Below are positions 14,595 through 24,300 of a stretch of 41,418 nt of DNA, piece after piece. Each line of letters opens with the position of its first letter. Positions within the stretch are counted from its first letter, which is position 1. Below the pieces are notes generated by a model. That model was given only the letters and a program-made list of their open reading frames with translations. It did not search any database and had not been told where the DNA came from. The DNA lies in assembly GCA_001769195.1 (NCBI GenBank), contig MEOK01000036.1, forward strand, positions 559 to 41,976, given 5' to 3'. The translations under genes and the position numbers were made by a program. The DNA is from Bacteroidetes bacterium GWF2_40_14 (lineage in GTDB: Bacteria; Bacteroidota; Bacteroidia; Bacteroidales; UBA932).

Positions 14595-16817
14595 ATGAGA
14601 TTAAACCTTGCACTTATACTTTCAATTATTCTTGCTGTTGGCTTGGTAGCTTTTAGTTTTACTTTTTATCAGATTTCATCTGAAAGAACCAAATTAAACA
14701 GTGAACTTGAAATACGATCCGCCCGGATTGCTGAAGAACTATTTCAAGATACTACATTTTTTTATGGACAAATAAATCAGAAGAATATTGAACATTTTGC
14801 ACGCAGCATCAACAACAAATATAATTTATTGGACATTGCAATTTATTATAACAATGACAGTATCATAAGTTATAATTCCTCACAAAATTTAATAGACCAT
14901 TCTCTGGATTACATTTCCCAATCAATAGCCGCAGACACTACTCTCGGAACTTTTATTACGGTAGAAGGGAAAAACATATACCAATATATAAAGCCAATAA
15001 ACAAGGAAAATGTTTCAACCACTGCTATTGTTTTCTATTCGGATGCCAAATACATAGACAATATAATTAGCAGCATTTGGTTTCGCAATTTTATGCGCTG
15101 GTTTCTGCAAGCTTTATTGGTTTCATTTATTACGGTTCTGGTAATACGATGGGGAATTTTCAACCCTATAAATAAAATTGTTGAATGGGTAAAAGCAGCC
15201 CGCATCGGAAACATAGAGAAGTTAAAGGAACCCTCGCCTGCAAAATTTCTCGCCCCATTATACAAAGAAATAGTTCACATAGCAAAAGAAATGAATGAAG
15301 CAAAAGCTACTGCCGAAGAAGAAGCACTCCTAAGAACAAGCGGAGAAGCAATCTGGACACCCGAACGGCTGAAAGCAGAAATAAAAAATCTTTTGCAGAA
15401 CAAAAAAATGATTGTCGTTTCCAACCGTGAGCCTTACATGCACATTCACGAAGGGAAAGAAATTAAATGTATTGTTCCCGCAAGTGGAATGATTACAGCA
15501 ATGGAACCTATACTAAAAGCGTGTGGCGGAATATGGATCGCATCAGGAACTGGAGACGCAGATAAAGAAACAGTTGATAAGGACGATAAAATACAAGTTC
15601 CTCCCCATGATCCAAAATATGTTTTAAAAAGATTATGGCAAACAAAAGAAGAAGAAAATCATTTCTATTATGGATTTTCAAATGAAGGATTGTGGCCTCT
15701 GTGTCATATAGCACATACACGACCCACATTCAGAAAAGAGGACTGGCTTTTTTACAAAAAGGTGAATGACGATTTTGCCAAAGCCGTTTTGGAAGAAACA
15801 GCAGATGAAGAACAACCTTTTATTTTAATTCAGGATTACCACTTTGCTCTACTACCCGAGCTTATAAAAAAAGAAAAACCCAATGCAAAAGTCGCAATCT
15901 TTTGGCACATTCCCTGGCCTAATCCCGAATCATTCGGGATATGTCCTTGGCAAAGAGAAATATTGCGGGGAATGTTGGGTGCGGATTTAATCGGGTTTCA
16001 TACACAATATCATTGCAACCATTTTCTTGAAACAGTAAATAATGCTCTTGAATCACAAGTATCATGGGAGGATTTTTCAGTAAGAATTGGAGGACAAACA
16101 ACTTATGTCAAACCCTTTCCTATCAGTATCGCATTTACCTTAAAGGACTACAAATATAATTTGCCGAAAATAAAACTATCAAAACTGCTGAATGAACAGG
16201 GAATAACTGCACAGTATATGGGCATAGGTGTTGACCGGATTGATTATACAAAAGGAATTGTAGAGAAATTTCTTGCCATTGAACGCTTTTTGGAAAAGAA
16301 TCCATCATACATTGGAAAATTTACTTTTGTTCAGATAGGAGCACCAAGCCGAACTTTGCTGAAAAGTTATTCAGACACGGAGAACGCAGTTGAAAAGGAA
16401 GCAGAACGAATTAACTTGCGTTTCAAATCAAAAAACTGGAAAGCAATACTCTTGTTAAAGCGACATCACAGCCAATCGGAAATAACACCTTATTATTCTT
16501 CGGCTGATTTATGTATGGTTACATCGCTTCATGATGGAATGAACCTTGTAGCTAAAGAATTTGTGGCTTCTCGAAATCAGAATGACGGGGCACTTATTCT
16601 AAGTCGTTTTGCAGGAGCATCACAGGAACTTCATGGAGCAATCATTGTCAATCCCTATGACATAGAAAAAACGGCAGATGCCATAAAGTTGGCATTGGAA
16701 ATGACTACTGAAGAACAAGAGCAGCGAATGAAACTAATGCGACAGGTAATCGTAAGAAACAATATTTATTCATGGGCAGCAACTTTATTAAAAGCAATGA
16801 CAACCATTCAAAATTAA
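14595..16817 (+). CDS. Membrane HAMP-domain protein fused to a GT20 (trehalose-6-phosphate synthase-like) enzyme
   Basis: The 740 residues combine a sensor-like front with a sugar-nucleotide glycosyltransferase. Membrane helix 1 spans about 5-27, a periplasmic sensor about 28-165, helix 2 about 166-187, HAMP plus linker helix about 188-250, and GT20 from about 270 to the end. GT20 motifs are SNREPY, PASGM in place of the common GGL loop, IQDYHFALLP, WHIPWPNPESFG, GVDRIDYTKG and HDGMNLVAKEF. This fits transfer of glucose from a nucleotide sugar to glucose-6-phosphate or a similar acceptor at the inner membrane, possibly under signal control. As far as I recall, HAMP-GT20 proteins occur in other phyla, and this GT20 subgroup is distinct from ordinary OtsA. 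The gene looks more A-rich than its neighbours and is bracketed by a 36-bp duplication, suggesting transfer. It has no phosphatase domain. Confidence 0.88.
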   Translation: MRLNLALILSIILAVGLVAFSFTFYQISSERTKLNSELEIRSARIAEELFQDTTFFYGQINQKNIEHFARSINNKYNLLDIAIYYNNDSIISYNSSQNLIDHSLDYISQSIAADTTLGTFITVEGKNIYQYIKPINKENVSTTAIVFYSDAKYIDNIISSIWFRNFMRWFLQALLVSFITVLVIRWGIFNPINKIVEWVKAARIGNIEKLKEPSPAKFLAPLYKEIVHIAKEMNEAKATAEEEALLRTSGEAIWTPERLKAEIKNLLQNKKMIVVSNREPYMHIHEGKEIKCIVPASGMITAMEPILKACGGIWIASGTGDADKETVDKDDKIQVPPHDPKYVLKRLWQTKEEENHFYYGFSNEGLWPLCHIAHTRPTFRKEDWLFYKKVNDDFAKAVLEETADEEQPFILIQDYHFALLPELIKKEKPNAKVAIFWHIPWPNPESFGICPWQREILRGMLGADLIGFHTQYHCNHFLETVNNALESQVSWEDFSVRIGGQTTYVKPFPISIAFTLKDYKYNLPKIKLSKLLNEQGITAQYMGIGVDRIDYTKGIVEKFLAIERFLEKNPSYIGKFTFVQIGAPSRTLLKSYSDTENAVEKEAERINLRFKSKNWKAILLLKRHHSQSEITPYYSSADLCMVTSLHDGMNLVAKEFVASRNQNDGALILSRFAGASQELHGAIIVNPYDIEKTADAIKLALEMTTEEQEQRMKLMRQVIVRNNIYSWAATLLKAMTTIQN

Positions 16818-16853
16818 TCATCTGAAATCAAACGCTCAAAGTTCCTGAGGCCA
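16818..16853 (+). repeat. Duplicated GH15 tail, copy B (scar overlapping the otsAB 3' end)
   Basis: This starts directly after the TAA of the HAMP-GT20 gene. It encodes SSEIKRSKFLRP in the + frame and continues as YSGAL to a TAA at 16869-16871. On the - strand, 16828-16853 is the end of the OtsA-OtsB gene (GTLSV and stop). It looks like the remnant 3' end of an ancestral GH15 gene that overlapped otsAB antisense. Confidence 0.82.
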
Positions 16854-19014
16854 TACTCAGGCGCCTTATAAAAGGCCTTGTATCAGATTGCTTAAGCAAG
16901 TTATAATCGGCTGCATCTGAGAGGTTACCTATTTTTATTGATATGGAATTTTCAGGCAAAGCATTAAACATATCTTCATCTGTAGTGTCGTCACCAATTG
17001 CCATAATAAAATCGTATTGCCGGATTTTCAATAATCGTTGAACCTCCGATCCTTTTGTGCAGTCGGGATACTTTACCTCAATAATCTTGTTTCCCTTAAC
17101 TATGTGAAGATTATTTCTTGTACATGGTGCTATCAATGCATTAATAAGCTGCTGTGATCTTATTGATGCAAGCCAGGGGTCAACTTTTCTGTAATGCCAT
17201 ACTATTGCTGTCTCCTTAGTTTCCATAGCAGATCTGGGCGTTTTATCTGTTACTTTTTGAAATATTGCCAGAATATCGTCGTTCCAGACATCCTTATGAA
17301 CATTTTCCTTCCAGGTTCCATTATCTCTGTAAAATGCTCCATGTTCAGCTGCCAGACCAATGTTAAGATTCCCGAACCATGTTTCCATAGTCTTATGATC
17401 TCTTCCACTAATTATTACAACATCATTTTTCTTGTCGGCCGACAAATCTGATAATAGGTTTATCAGCCCTTCATCTGGAGACGCATCTTCTGGCCTTGGC
17501 TTAAATCCGACAAGTGTACCATCATAATCTAGTAATATAAGCCTGTTGTTTGCTTTGTCATATCTCTTTTTAATAATTGATTCCCGCTCCGAATCAACCA
17601 ATTTCTTACTAAGCTCATTGTTTTTTATCTTGATTTCCTTTAACTCCTGTATAAAGTCATCTGCCCATTTATTAACTGTTTGCTTAGACAAGGTAGCCTG
17701 CATTCTTTTTATTCCATTTACCTGTTCCTCCACAGGCATCTCCAACGCTTTAAGAATTGCATTTTCAATTTCGCGTGATTCGTTTGGATTTATGATGATT
17801 GCATCCATCAGTTCAATTGATGCTCCCGCCATTTCACTTAAAACAAGAACCCCGGGAGTATCTCTTTTTGCTGCAACGTATTCTTTTGCAACAAGGTTCA
17901 TTCCGTCTCTTAGTGGAGTGACAAGTGCCACATCTGCTGTATAATACATTGCAACTAGCTCTTCAAAAGAAAAGCTTTGGTAAAAATAGCTGATTGGTAT
18001 CCAGTCAATTTTTGAAAACTGTCCATTAATAGCCCCTATTGCTTCGTCAATTTTTGTCTTGAGAGTAGCATAACTCTCAACATTATCACGTGATGGAACA
18101 ATTACCATAGAAAGAGTAACCTTGCCCTGATATTGAGGATTATTTTTCAAAAAATCGCTAAAAGCCTTTAATCTATTAAGTATCCCTTTGCTGTAGTCTA
18201 GCCGGTCCACCGACAATATCAGTTTTTTTCCGTTATAACTCGACTTTAATTGAGAGACGTTTTTCTTTACCTCTGATTCAAGAAATGCATCATTAAACTT
18301 TTTATAGTTTATCCCCATTGGAAAGGTATCTACATGAACCACTCTGTCATCATACCATACTTCGTCCAGGTTATAATTAAGATCCAATACTCTTTCACTG
18401 GCACTAATAAAGTGTCTCATATATTCATGCGTGTGAAAACCTATCAGGTCACAACCAAGCAGACCTTTTAAAATTTCTTCTCTCTCTGGCAACACTCTAA
18501 AGAGCTCATATGATGGAAATGGAATATGATGAAAATACCCAATATTCACACCTGCCATCTTATCTTTTATCATTTTTGGCAACAGCATAAGATGATAGTC
18601 CTGAACCCAGACAATGTCGTCATCCTTTATTATTTCCAATACCTTGTTACAGAAAAGTGCGTTGACCTCCTGATATGCGGACCAGTGATCATTATCGTGC
18701 TTTACGTATACATAAAAATAATGGCAAAGCGGCCAAAGTTTACTGTTGCAATATCCTTCGTAGAATTCCCTGATCTGTTTTTTTGTAAGAAATACCGGAT
18801 AGTAATTGTGCTCCTTAAGCTCTTTTGATATGTACTGTTTGTCCTCTTCGTATTTAACATCTACTCCAGGCCATCCTATCCATATCATTTCCATTGGTAT
18901 GTCAAGAGAATTGAGCCCTGTTGCAACTCCACCTTCACTTTTGGAAAAAGTGTACTTATTGTTGTTTCTTTGGGCCTTAACGGGAAGTCGGTTTGAAATA
19001 ATAACGAGTCTCAT
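16828..19014 (-). CDS. Bifunctional trehalose-6-phosphate synthase/phosphatase (OtsA-OtsB fusion)
   Basis: This 728-residue cytoplasmic enzyme makes trehalose from a nucleotide-linked glucose and glucose-6-phosphate via trehalose-6-phosphate. The GT20 synthase domain at about 1-465 has LVIISNRLPV, GGVATGL, WVQDYHLMLLP, FHHIPFPSYE, SVDRLDYSKGI and RDGMNLVAKEYVA. The HAD-type phosphatase domain at about 490-725 has D496 and D498 in LLDYDGTL, the IISGRD motif, AAEHGAF and GDDTTDEDMF. The domain order is that of many bacterial and eukaryotic TPS-TPP proteins. The longer frame to 19050 adds 12 residues with no family match; ATG 19014 places MRLVIISNR at the usual N-terminus. It is convergent with the HAMP-GT20 gene, with a 10-bp gap between stops. 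Confidence 0.93.
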   Translation of the reverse strand: MRLVIISNRLPVKAQRNNNKYTFSKSEGGVATGLNSLDIPMEMIWIGWPGVDVKYEEDKQYISKELKEHNYYPVFLTKKQIREFYEGYCNSKLWPLCHYFYVYVKHDNDHWSAYQEVNALFCNKVLEIIKDDDIVWVQDYHLMLLPKMIKDKMAGVNIGYFHHIPFPSYELFRVLPEREEILKGLLGCDLIGFHTHEYMRHFISASERVLDLNYNLDEVWYDDRVVHVDTFPMGINYKKFNDAFLESEVKKNVSQLKSSYNGKKLILSVDRLDYSKGILNRLKAFSDFLKNNPQYQGKVTLSMVIVPSRDNVESYATLKTKIDEAIGAINGQFSKIDWIPISYFYQSFSFEELVAMYYTADVALVTPLRDGMNLVAKEYVAAKRDTPGVLVLSEMAGASIELMDAIIINPNESREIENAILKALEMPVEEQVNGIKRMQATLSKQTVNKWADDFIQELKEIKIKNNELSKKLVDSERESIIKKRYDKANNRLILLDYDGTLVGFKPRPEDASPDEGLINLLSDLSADKKNDVVIISGRDHKTMETWFGNLNIGLAAEHGAFYRDNGTWKENVHKDVWNDDILAIFQKVTDKTPRSAMETKETAIVWHYRKVDPWLASIRSQQLINALIAPCTRNNLHIVKGNKIIEVKYPDCTKGSEVQRLLKIRQYDFIMAIGDDTTDEDMFNALPENSISIKIGNLSDAADYNLLKQSDTRPFIRRLSMASGTLSV

Positions 19015-19157
19015 AATAGATCGAATCAGAGGTATTATTGCAATATACAAAAAAAATACCTTAGTGTCACATTGAAGTAGTTTTCAGGGATCCATCGCTT
19101 TATGAATGAGCGCTATAGCCTGTCATCCACAATAGAATAGATCTTGTTCGCACTTAT

Positions 19158-19260
19158 AGCCTATTGCCTATTGCCCAATGCCCATTGCCTATTGCCCATT
19201 GCCCAATGCCAATTGCCTATTGCCCATTGCCTAATGCCTATTGCCTATTGCCTATTGCCT
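19158..19260 (-). repeat. 7-mer array downstream of the peptidase C26-like gene
   Basis: About 14 degenerate units (CTATTGC, CCATTGC, CCAATGC, CTAATGC on the + strand) read as GGCAATA-type repeats in the orientation of the - strand gene, as at the 3' ends of the + strand kinase genes. The array overlaps the last codons and stop of that gene. It lies about 7 kb from the other arrays. Confidence 0.9.
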
Positions 19261-20032
19261 CCTCCACCAGATATTTGAATATACCCAGAAATGTATCAAT
19301 GTCGTTTGCTGTAAATACCTCCGGATGGAACTGCACTCCAAATACCTTGGAGCTTCCTATCTTTTCAATCGCTTCTACTATACCGTCTTTCGAGCGGGCA
19401 GTTACCTTGAAGCCCGGGGCCACAAATTTAACCGCCTGATGATGAAATGAATTGGTGGCAACACTGTCCAGACCAATCTGCTTGTACAGTAATGAACCGG
19501 TTTCAATCATCACAGAATGTGTTCCGTAATATCCAGGAGCTTTCTGCATGTGCTTTACATAAGTTCCTTTCACCTGCGAAGGAATATCCTGATAAAGACT
19601 GCCTCCGAATGCCACGTTCATCAGTTGTTCTCCCCTGCAGATACCGAGTACAGGAAGTCCTTTGGCCACTGCCATTCTTATAAGAGTGATGTCGAAAAGG
19701 TCGCGTTCAGGAATAACTTCTCCCAGAGCCGGATGTGGCTCCTCTCCAAACCATTTTAGCGGATCTATATCCTCTCCACCTGTCATGATAACAGCATCCA
19801 CTGTCTCCAGCATCCTTGCTATCAGTTGAGGATCGTCAGTAACAGGAAGCACAACAGGAACGCCACCTGCCCTCATGACAGATTTTACATAGTTTAACGG
19901 AGCAGATGTGGCAATGCCACCTCCCCAGGTAGATGAAATGCCGATAATCGGTTTTTTAGAACTCTTCTGTGGCTGCGCAAACGTTACTACGGTTACAAGG
20001 AGTATCATAATTAGAGTAAGAAATTTTTTCAT
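19238..20032 (-). CDS. Exported peptidase C26-type (PuuD-like) gamma-glutamyl hydrolase
   Basis: This is a 264-residue class I glutamine amidotransferase-fold hydrolase of the family that includes gamma-glutamyl-GABA hydrolase PuuD. The N-terminus is a signal peptide (hydrophobic residues 4-17, cleavage near FAQ), unlike cytoplasmic PuuD, so it probably acts in the periplasm on gamma-glutamyl compounds. The catalytic triad is visible: C132 in GICRGEQ, H236 and E238 in VQFHPE. The TGGEDIDP motif also fits. The substrate is not determinable. The last residues (AIGNRQ) and the TAG stop are encoded by the 7-mer repeat, replacing the natural end. A TATATTTG box lies 23 bp upstream of the start. 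Confidence 0.88.
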   Translation of the reverse strand: MKKFLTLIMILLVTVVTFAQPQKSSKKPIIGISSTWGGGIATSAPLNYVKSVMRAGGVPVVLPVTDDPQLIARMLETVDAVIMTGGEDIDPLKWFGEEPHPALGEVIPERDLFDITLIRMAVAKGLPVLGICRGEQLMNVAFGGSLYQDIPSQVKGTYVKHMQKAPGYYGTHSVMIETGSLLYKQIGLDSVATNSFHHQAVKFVAPGFKVTARSKDGIVEAIEKIGSSKVFGVQFHPEVFTANDIDTFLGIFKYLVEEAIGNRQ

Positions 20033-20055
20033 TGTTCAGTTCTTTGATGTTTATG

Positions 20056-20063
20056 CAAATATA
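20056..20063 (-). promoter_or_regulatory. Bacteroidetes-type -7 box for the C26 hydrolase gene
   Basis: On the - strand TATATTTG matches TAnnTTTG exactly, 23 bp before the start codon at 20032 and inside the 38-bp gap to the regulator gene. No clear -33 element was seen; it would have to lie inside the regulator gene. Confidence 0.5.
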
Positions 20064-20070
20064 ACCTAAA

Positions 20071-21228
20071 CTATTTATTATTACTGTAGTTTTTTCTGTA
20101 TTCAGAAGGTGTCATATGTTTATATTTTGAAAAAATCTTTGACATATTCTGATTAGATTTAAAACCACTTGCAACTGCTATGTTTTCTATTGATTTATCG
20201 GAACAGATTAGCAGATTGCATATATTTTCTATCCTCATTGTCTGTATATAGTTGTATATTGAAGAGCCTGTATTCAATTTGAATCTTTTTTCCAGAACCC
20301 TTCTTGATAAGGGTACCTTTTTTAACAACATCTCAACATTTATCTTTTTACAGAAATTTACCTCTATATATTCAACCACATTCAATATATACTTATCTCT
20401 TATATTGAATTTTTCTGTAGACTCCCTCTTTACAATCTGTAGTGCCTTTACAATAATGTCAGATGGTTGGGATATCTCTTTTTTTATAAGTTGAGATATA
20501 GTTCTGGCTGCAAGGTATCCTCCATATTCAACATCAAGGTTTATAGAAGAGAGCGGAGGATTGGAAATATTACAAAACAGATTATCATTATCTACACCCA
20601 ACAATGAAATTTCATTTGGTATCGAAATGTCGTGGATTTTACACGTTTCAGAAATATACAACGCATATTGATCGTCACAAGCAAATATTGCCACAGGTTT
20701 AGGCAATGACTTGAGCCATTTTGCAAGCATGTCTAAGTTGTATGCCCTCCGCTCTTTTACGCCACCTTTCTCTAAATATTCAAAAAAATTATAATTACCC
20801 TCTGTAATTCTTTCCTTAAAACCTTGATAACGCTCACGAGACCAGATTGTAGCAACAACGCCATAAAAGGCAAAATTCTTGAAGCCCCTTTTAATAAAAA
20901 AATCTGCAGCCATATAACCAGTACCAATGTAATCTCCTGTCAGGTTAATTACATTATTGAGCCGGTCATAATAGTTTTGAATGATTATTGGTATGTTGAG
21001 TTTTAAAAAAAGAGATAAATCAAGATCCTGAAGCTGGACTATTATTGCATCTGCCTTCCACTTCCTTGCCCATCCTGCTACGTATTTATCACCATATTCT
21101 GCTCTGTAAAATAATGGCATCCTGTAAAAGCTCAACTCCTCAATTTCATGAGAATATCTTACAATTCCTTTTAGTAAACTACGACTGTATGCACTTGTAA
21201 AATCTGTTAGTATTAGTATTTTAATCAT
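20071..21228 (-). CDS. XylR-type transcriptional regulator (LacI-like sensor + AraC HTH)
   Basis: This 385-residue protein has an N-terminal periplasmic-binding-fold sensor at about 1-265 (ILILTDFTSAYSRSLLKGI, then AADFFIKRGFKNFAFYG, FACDDQYAL and ISLLGVDND, as in LacI/XylR effector domains). A C-terminal AraC double helix-turn-helix follows at about 280-385 (SRRVLEKRFK, IENIAVASGFKSNQNMSKIFSKY, TPSEYRK). Such hybrids sense a mono- or disaccharide in the cytoplasm and control nearby sugar genes. The gene is divergent from the SusC operon with a 136-bp gap, so it most likely regulates that PUL and itself. The first position of the second helix-turn-helix core is typical; no truncation is seen. 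Confidence 0.9.
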   Translation of the reverse strand: MIKILILTDFTSAYSRSLLKGIVRYSHEIEELSFYRMPLFYRAEYGDKYVAGWARKWKADAIIVQLQDLDLSLFLKLNIPIIIQNYYDRLNNVINLTGDYIGTGYMAADFFIKRGFKNFAFYGVVATIWSRERYQGFKERITEGNYNFFEYLEKGGVKERRAYNLDMLAKWLKSLPKPVAIFACDDQYALYISETCKIHDISIPNEISLLGVDNDNLFCNISNPPLSSINLDVEYGGYLAARTISQLIKKEISQPSDIIVKALQIVKRESTEKFNIRDKYILNVVEYIEVNFCKKINVEMLLKKVPLSRRVLEKRFKLNTGSSIYNYIQTMRIENICNLLICSDKSIENIAVASGFKSNQNMSKIFSKYKHMTPSEYRKNYSNNK

Positions 21229-21266
21229 AATTCTTACAATTTGTAACTATCTTTATCAACTTAACG

Positions 21267-21274
21267 CAAATGTA
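21267..21274 (-). promoter_or_regulatory. Bacteroidetes-type -7 box for the XylR-type regulator
   Basis: On the - strand TACATTTG matches TAnnTTTG exactly, 39 bp before the start at 21228. The rest of the 136-bp divergent gap (21229-21364) should contain the susC promoter and operator, but no exact -7 box was found on the + strand; TATTTTG near 21321 has one base too few. Confidence 0.5.
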
Positions 21275-21364
21275 GGATTTAAATTCGCATATAGACAAAT
21301 CTTATGGGGGTTTTTTTCCTTATTTTGTTAAAAAATTAATAACCTTTAACTAAGACTTAATGTA

Positions 21365-24300
21365 ATGAATTATTTTAATCTAAACAAACAGAAACTGCTG
21401 ATCAGTTTTTGTATTTGCATTATTTTCTCAATCAGCCAGGCGTTTACAAACAGTGCCGTAGCACAGACGTCTCAGAATGTTACTGTTTCCGGTATAGTGA
21501 CAGATGAAAATAATGTGCCTGTAATGGGCGTGAATGTTGTTGCCATTGGAGAAAAGAAAGCATGTATAACTGATTCAAAAGGATTCTTCACAATTCAGGT
21601 TGCAAAGAATAGGATACTTGCTTTTTCTTGTCTGGGCTATAAAACCAAGGAACTATCTGTCACAGAATTAAGTAGCGGAAAAGTTATCCTTCAGGAAGAT
21701 GCAAGTTTACTTGACGAACTGGTTGTTGTTGGTTACGGCACAAAAAGAAAGCGTGACCTTACCGGTTCTATTGCATCTATAAACAGCAAAGAGCTGGAAA
21801 ATTCTCCAATAAAAGATGTAATGACTGCGATGCAGGGAAAAGTTGCCGGTGTACAGATCCTATCCAGTGACGGAGCTCCAGGTTCCAGCATACAGATTCG
21901 TGTCCGTGGAGCCTCTTCACTTAATTCAGGAAATACCCCTCTTTATGTAGTAGACGGTATTCCAATAGAAACTACAACAACATCACTACTAAATGTAGAT
22001 GACGAACATGGCCTAAGCCCGCTGGCATTTCTAAGTCCCGGCGACATTGAGTCCATAGAGGTTCTCAAAGATGCTGCTTCTTCTTCTATATATGGTTCAA
22101 GAGCTGCCAACGGAGTAGTATTAATCACTACCAAAAGAGGGAAAGAGGGAAGAGCCAAGATAAGTGTCAATACCTCGTATGGGGTCAGTAACATAACAAG
22201 AAGACTCAGTGTCCTTAATTCCAAACAATGGAGAGAGTTTATCATTGAGGGCTATCGCAACTATGATACACATATGGGACTTACAAAAGAGACCGCAATA
22301 AGTAACACTGTTGTAGACTCACTGTGTCCTTTGAATGCCGGTGACGAAGACTGGCAGTCACTAATGTACAATGCTGCATATGAGAAGCAGTTCGGTATAA
22401 ATATAGCAGGTGGTACCAAAAACATGAGATACTCTTTAAGCACCTCATATCTTGATCAGGAAGGTATTATCAGGAATTCAAAATATAAGAGATTCACTAG
22501 CCGTGCCAACACAGAGTACGATGCCACCGATTATATTAAAGTAGGTACCAATGTATCATATACACGTAGTACAAATGACCGTATATCGGCCGGAGGTATG
22601 GGAAACCGGTCTATGGTTGTCGCCCTCCTGACCAGACCACCTACATATGCACTATCCTATCCAGATGGTTCATACTTAGGATACCTGAACGGAAAAAGGA
22701 ATCCTATAGCTCTGGCAGAAGAATGTTTGCATCTTAACACTTCTAACAGGGTTAATGCCAATGAGTATATAGAAATCAGTTTCACAGACTGGCTAAAATT
22801 CAAGTCTAGTCTGAGTATCGATTTCGAGGCAATGAAAGAGGATGAGTTTTTCCCAACAACAGTAGATTACAGGGTTGGTTACAATACCGGAGCCGTGAGG
22901 GTAGCAGAATATTTTACATGGGCAAATGAAAATTATTTTACTTACAACCAATCATTTGGCAACCATCACGTTGGAGGTCTTCTTGGATTTAGCCAGCAAG
23001 AATGGAAAACAGATGTAACAGGATTGAACGGGTTGACCTTTGCAAGTGATGACATAAGAACTCTGAATGGTGCCGGAACAATTTCCGGGCAGGAGGTAAA
23101 CGTTGCCTATGGTCATGCTCTCGCTTCTTTCTTTGGAAGATTTAGTTATGACTATAAAGGTAAATATTTGTTTGAAGCGAATTTAAGGGCCGATGGTTCG
23201 TCAAGATTCGGGAAAAACAATAAATTTGGTTACTTCCCTTCAGCTTCGGCTGCATGGCGTTTTTCAGACGAAAAGTGGTTTAAGCCATTCAAGTTTGTAA
23301 ATGATGCAAAGTTAAGGTTGAGTATTGGACAAACAGGAAATGAGGCAATAGACAACTACACTTCGCAGGGAACTTTCCTTACCGGCAAGAACTACCTTAC
23401 GAATCCAGGAGTGGCACCTTATCAGATGCCTAATGCAGATCTGTCATGGGAAACAACTACACAGTATAACCTGGGTCTTGATCTGTCGTTCTTCTATGGA
23501 AGACTGGATTTCATATTTGATGCTTACATTAAAAACACTTCGGACCTTCTTTATGATGTTCCTATGCCAAATACTACAGGTTTTGCATCTGTAATTAACA
23601 ATGTTGGTGAAATACAGAACAAGGGTCTTGAATTCTCTGTCAACACTAAGAATTTTGTCAAAGAGTTTAAATGGTCGACAAATTTCAACATAAGCTTCAA
23701 CTCAAACAAAGTATTAAGCTTACCTAAAAATGTGTTGGTTAACGGATATATCCAAAATGGTTCTTTCCATATACTAAAAGAGGGAGAACCTGTAGGAACA
23801 TTCTTCGGATATAAGTATAAAGGAATATATGCTTATGATACAGACAATGCAAATCAGTTAAAACATCTGACCTCAACCGGCAAGGTGTTCAAAGGAGGAG
23901 ATGTGATATGGGAAGATATAGACAAAAATGGCTATATAGACCAGAATGACAGAACAATTATTGGAAACGCCCAACCTTTGTTCACAGGTGGTTTGACAAA
24001 CGAATTTTCTTACAAGAATTTCTCGCTTAATCTGTTTTTACAATTCTGCTATGGAAACGATATCTACAACAATGTCGACTACTACAGAAATTCCATTTTC
24101 TCCTATAACAATGTCAGCACAGAGTTCTATTATAATGCCTGGAGAAAACAGGGAGACATAACAGAATATCCTAAAGTTGTAAGGAACGACCCAATGCAAA
24201 ATGAGGCAAGGGTTCAAAGCCGATGGGTAGAAGACGGATCATATCTTAAGGTAAAGACATTAACATTTGCCTACGATTTTCCACGTAAAATGATTGAGAA

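Noticed and set aside
14595-16817. Transposition of the HAMP-GT20 gene with target-site duplication
   Set aside because: 36 bp is long for a target duplication, the copies differ by synonymous changes, and no transposase or terminal inverted repeat is present; recombination with a relative fits better.
19164-19439. Plus-strand [19 protein letters not shown]
   Set aside because: Translated heptamer repeat, then antisense to the C26 hydrolase gene.
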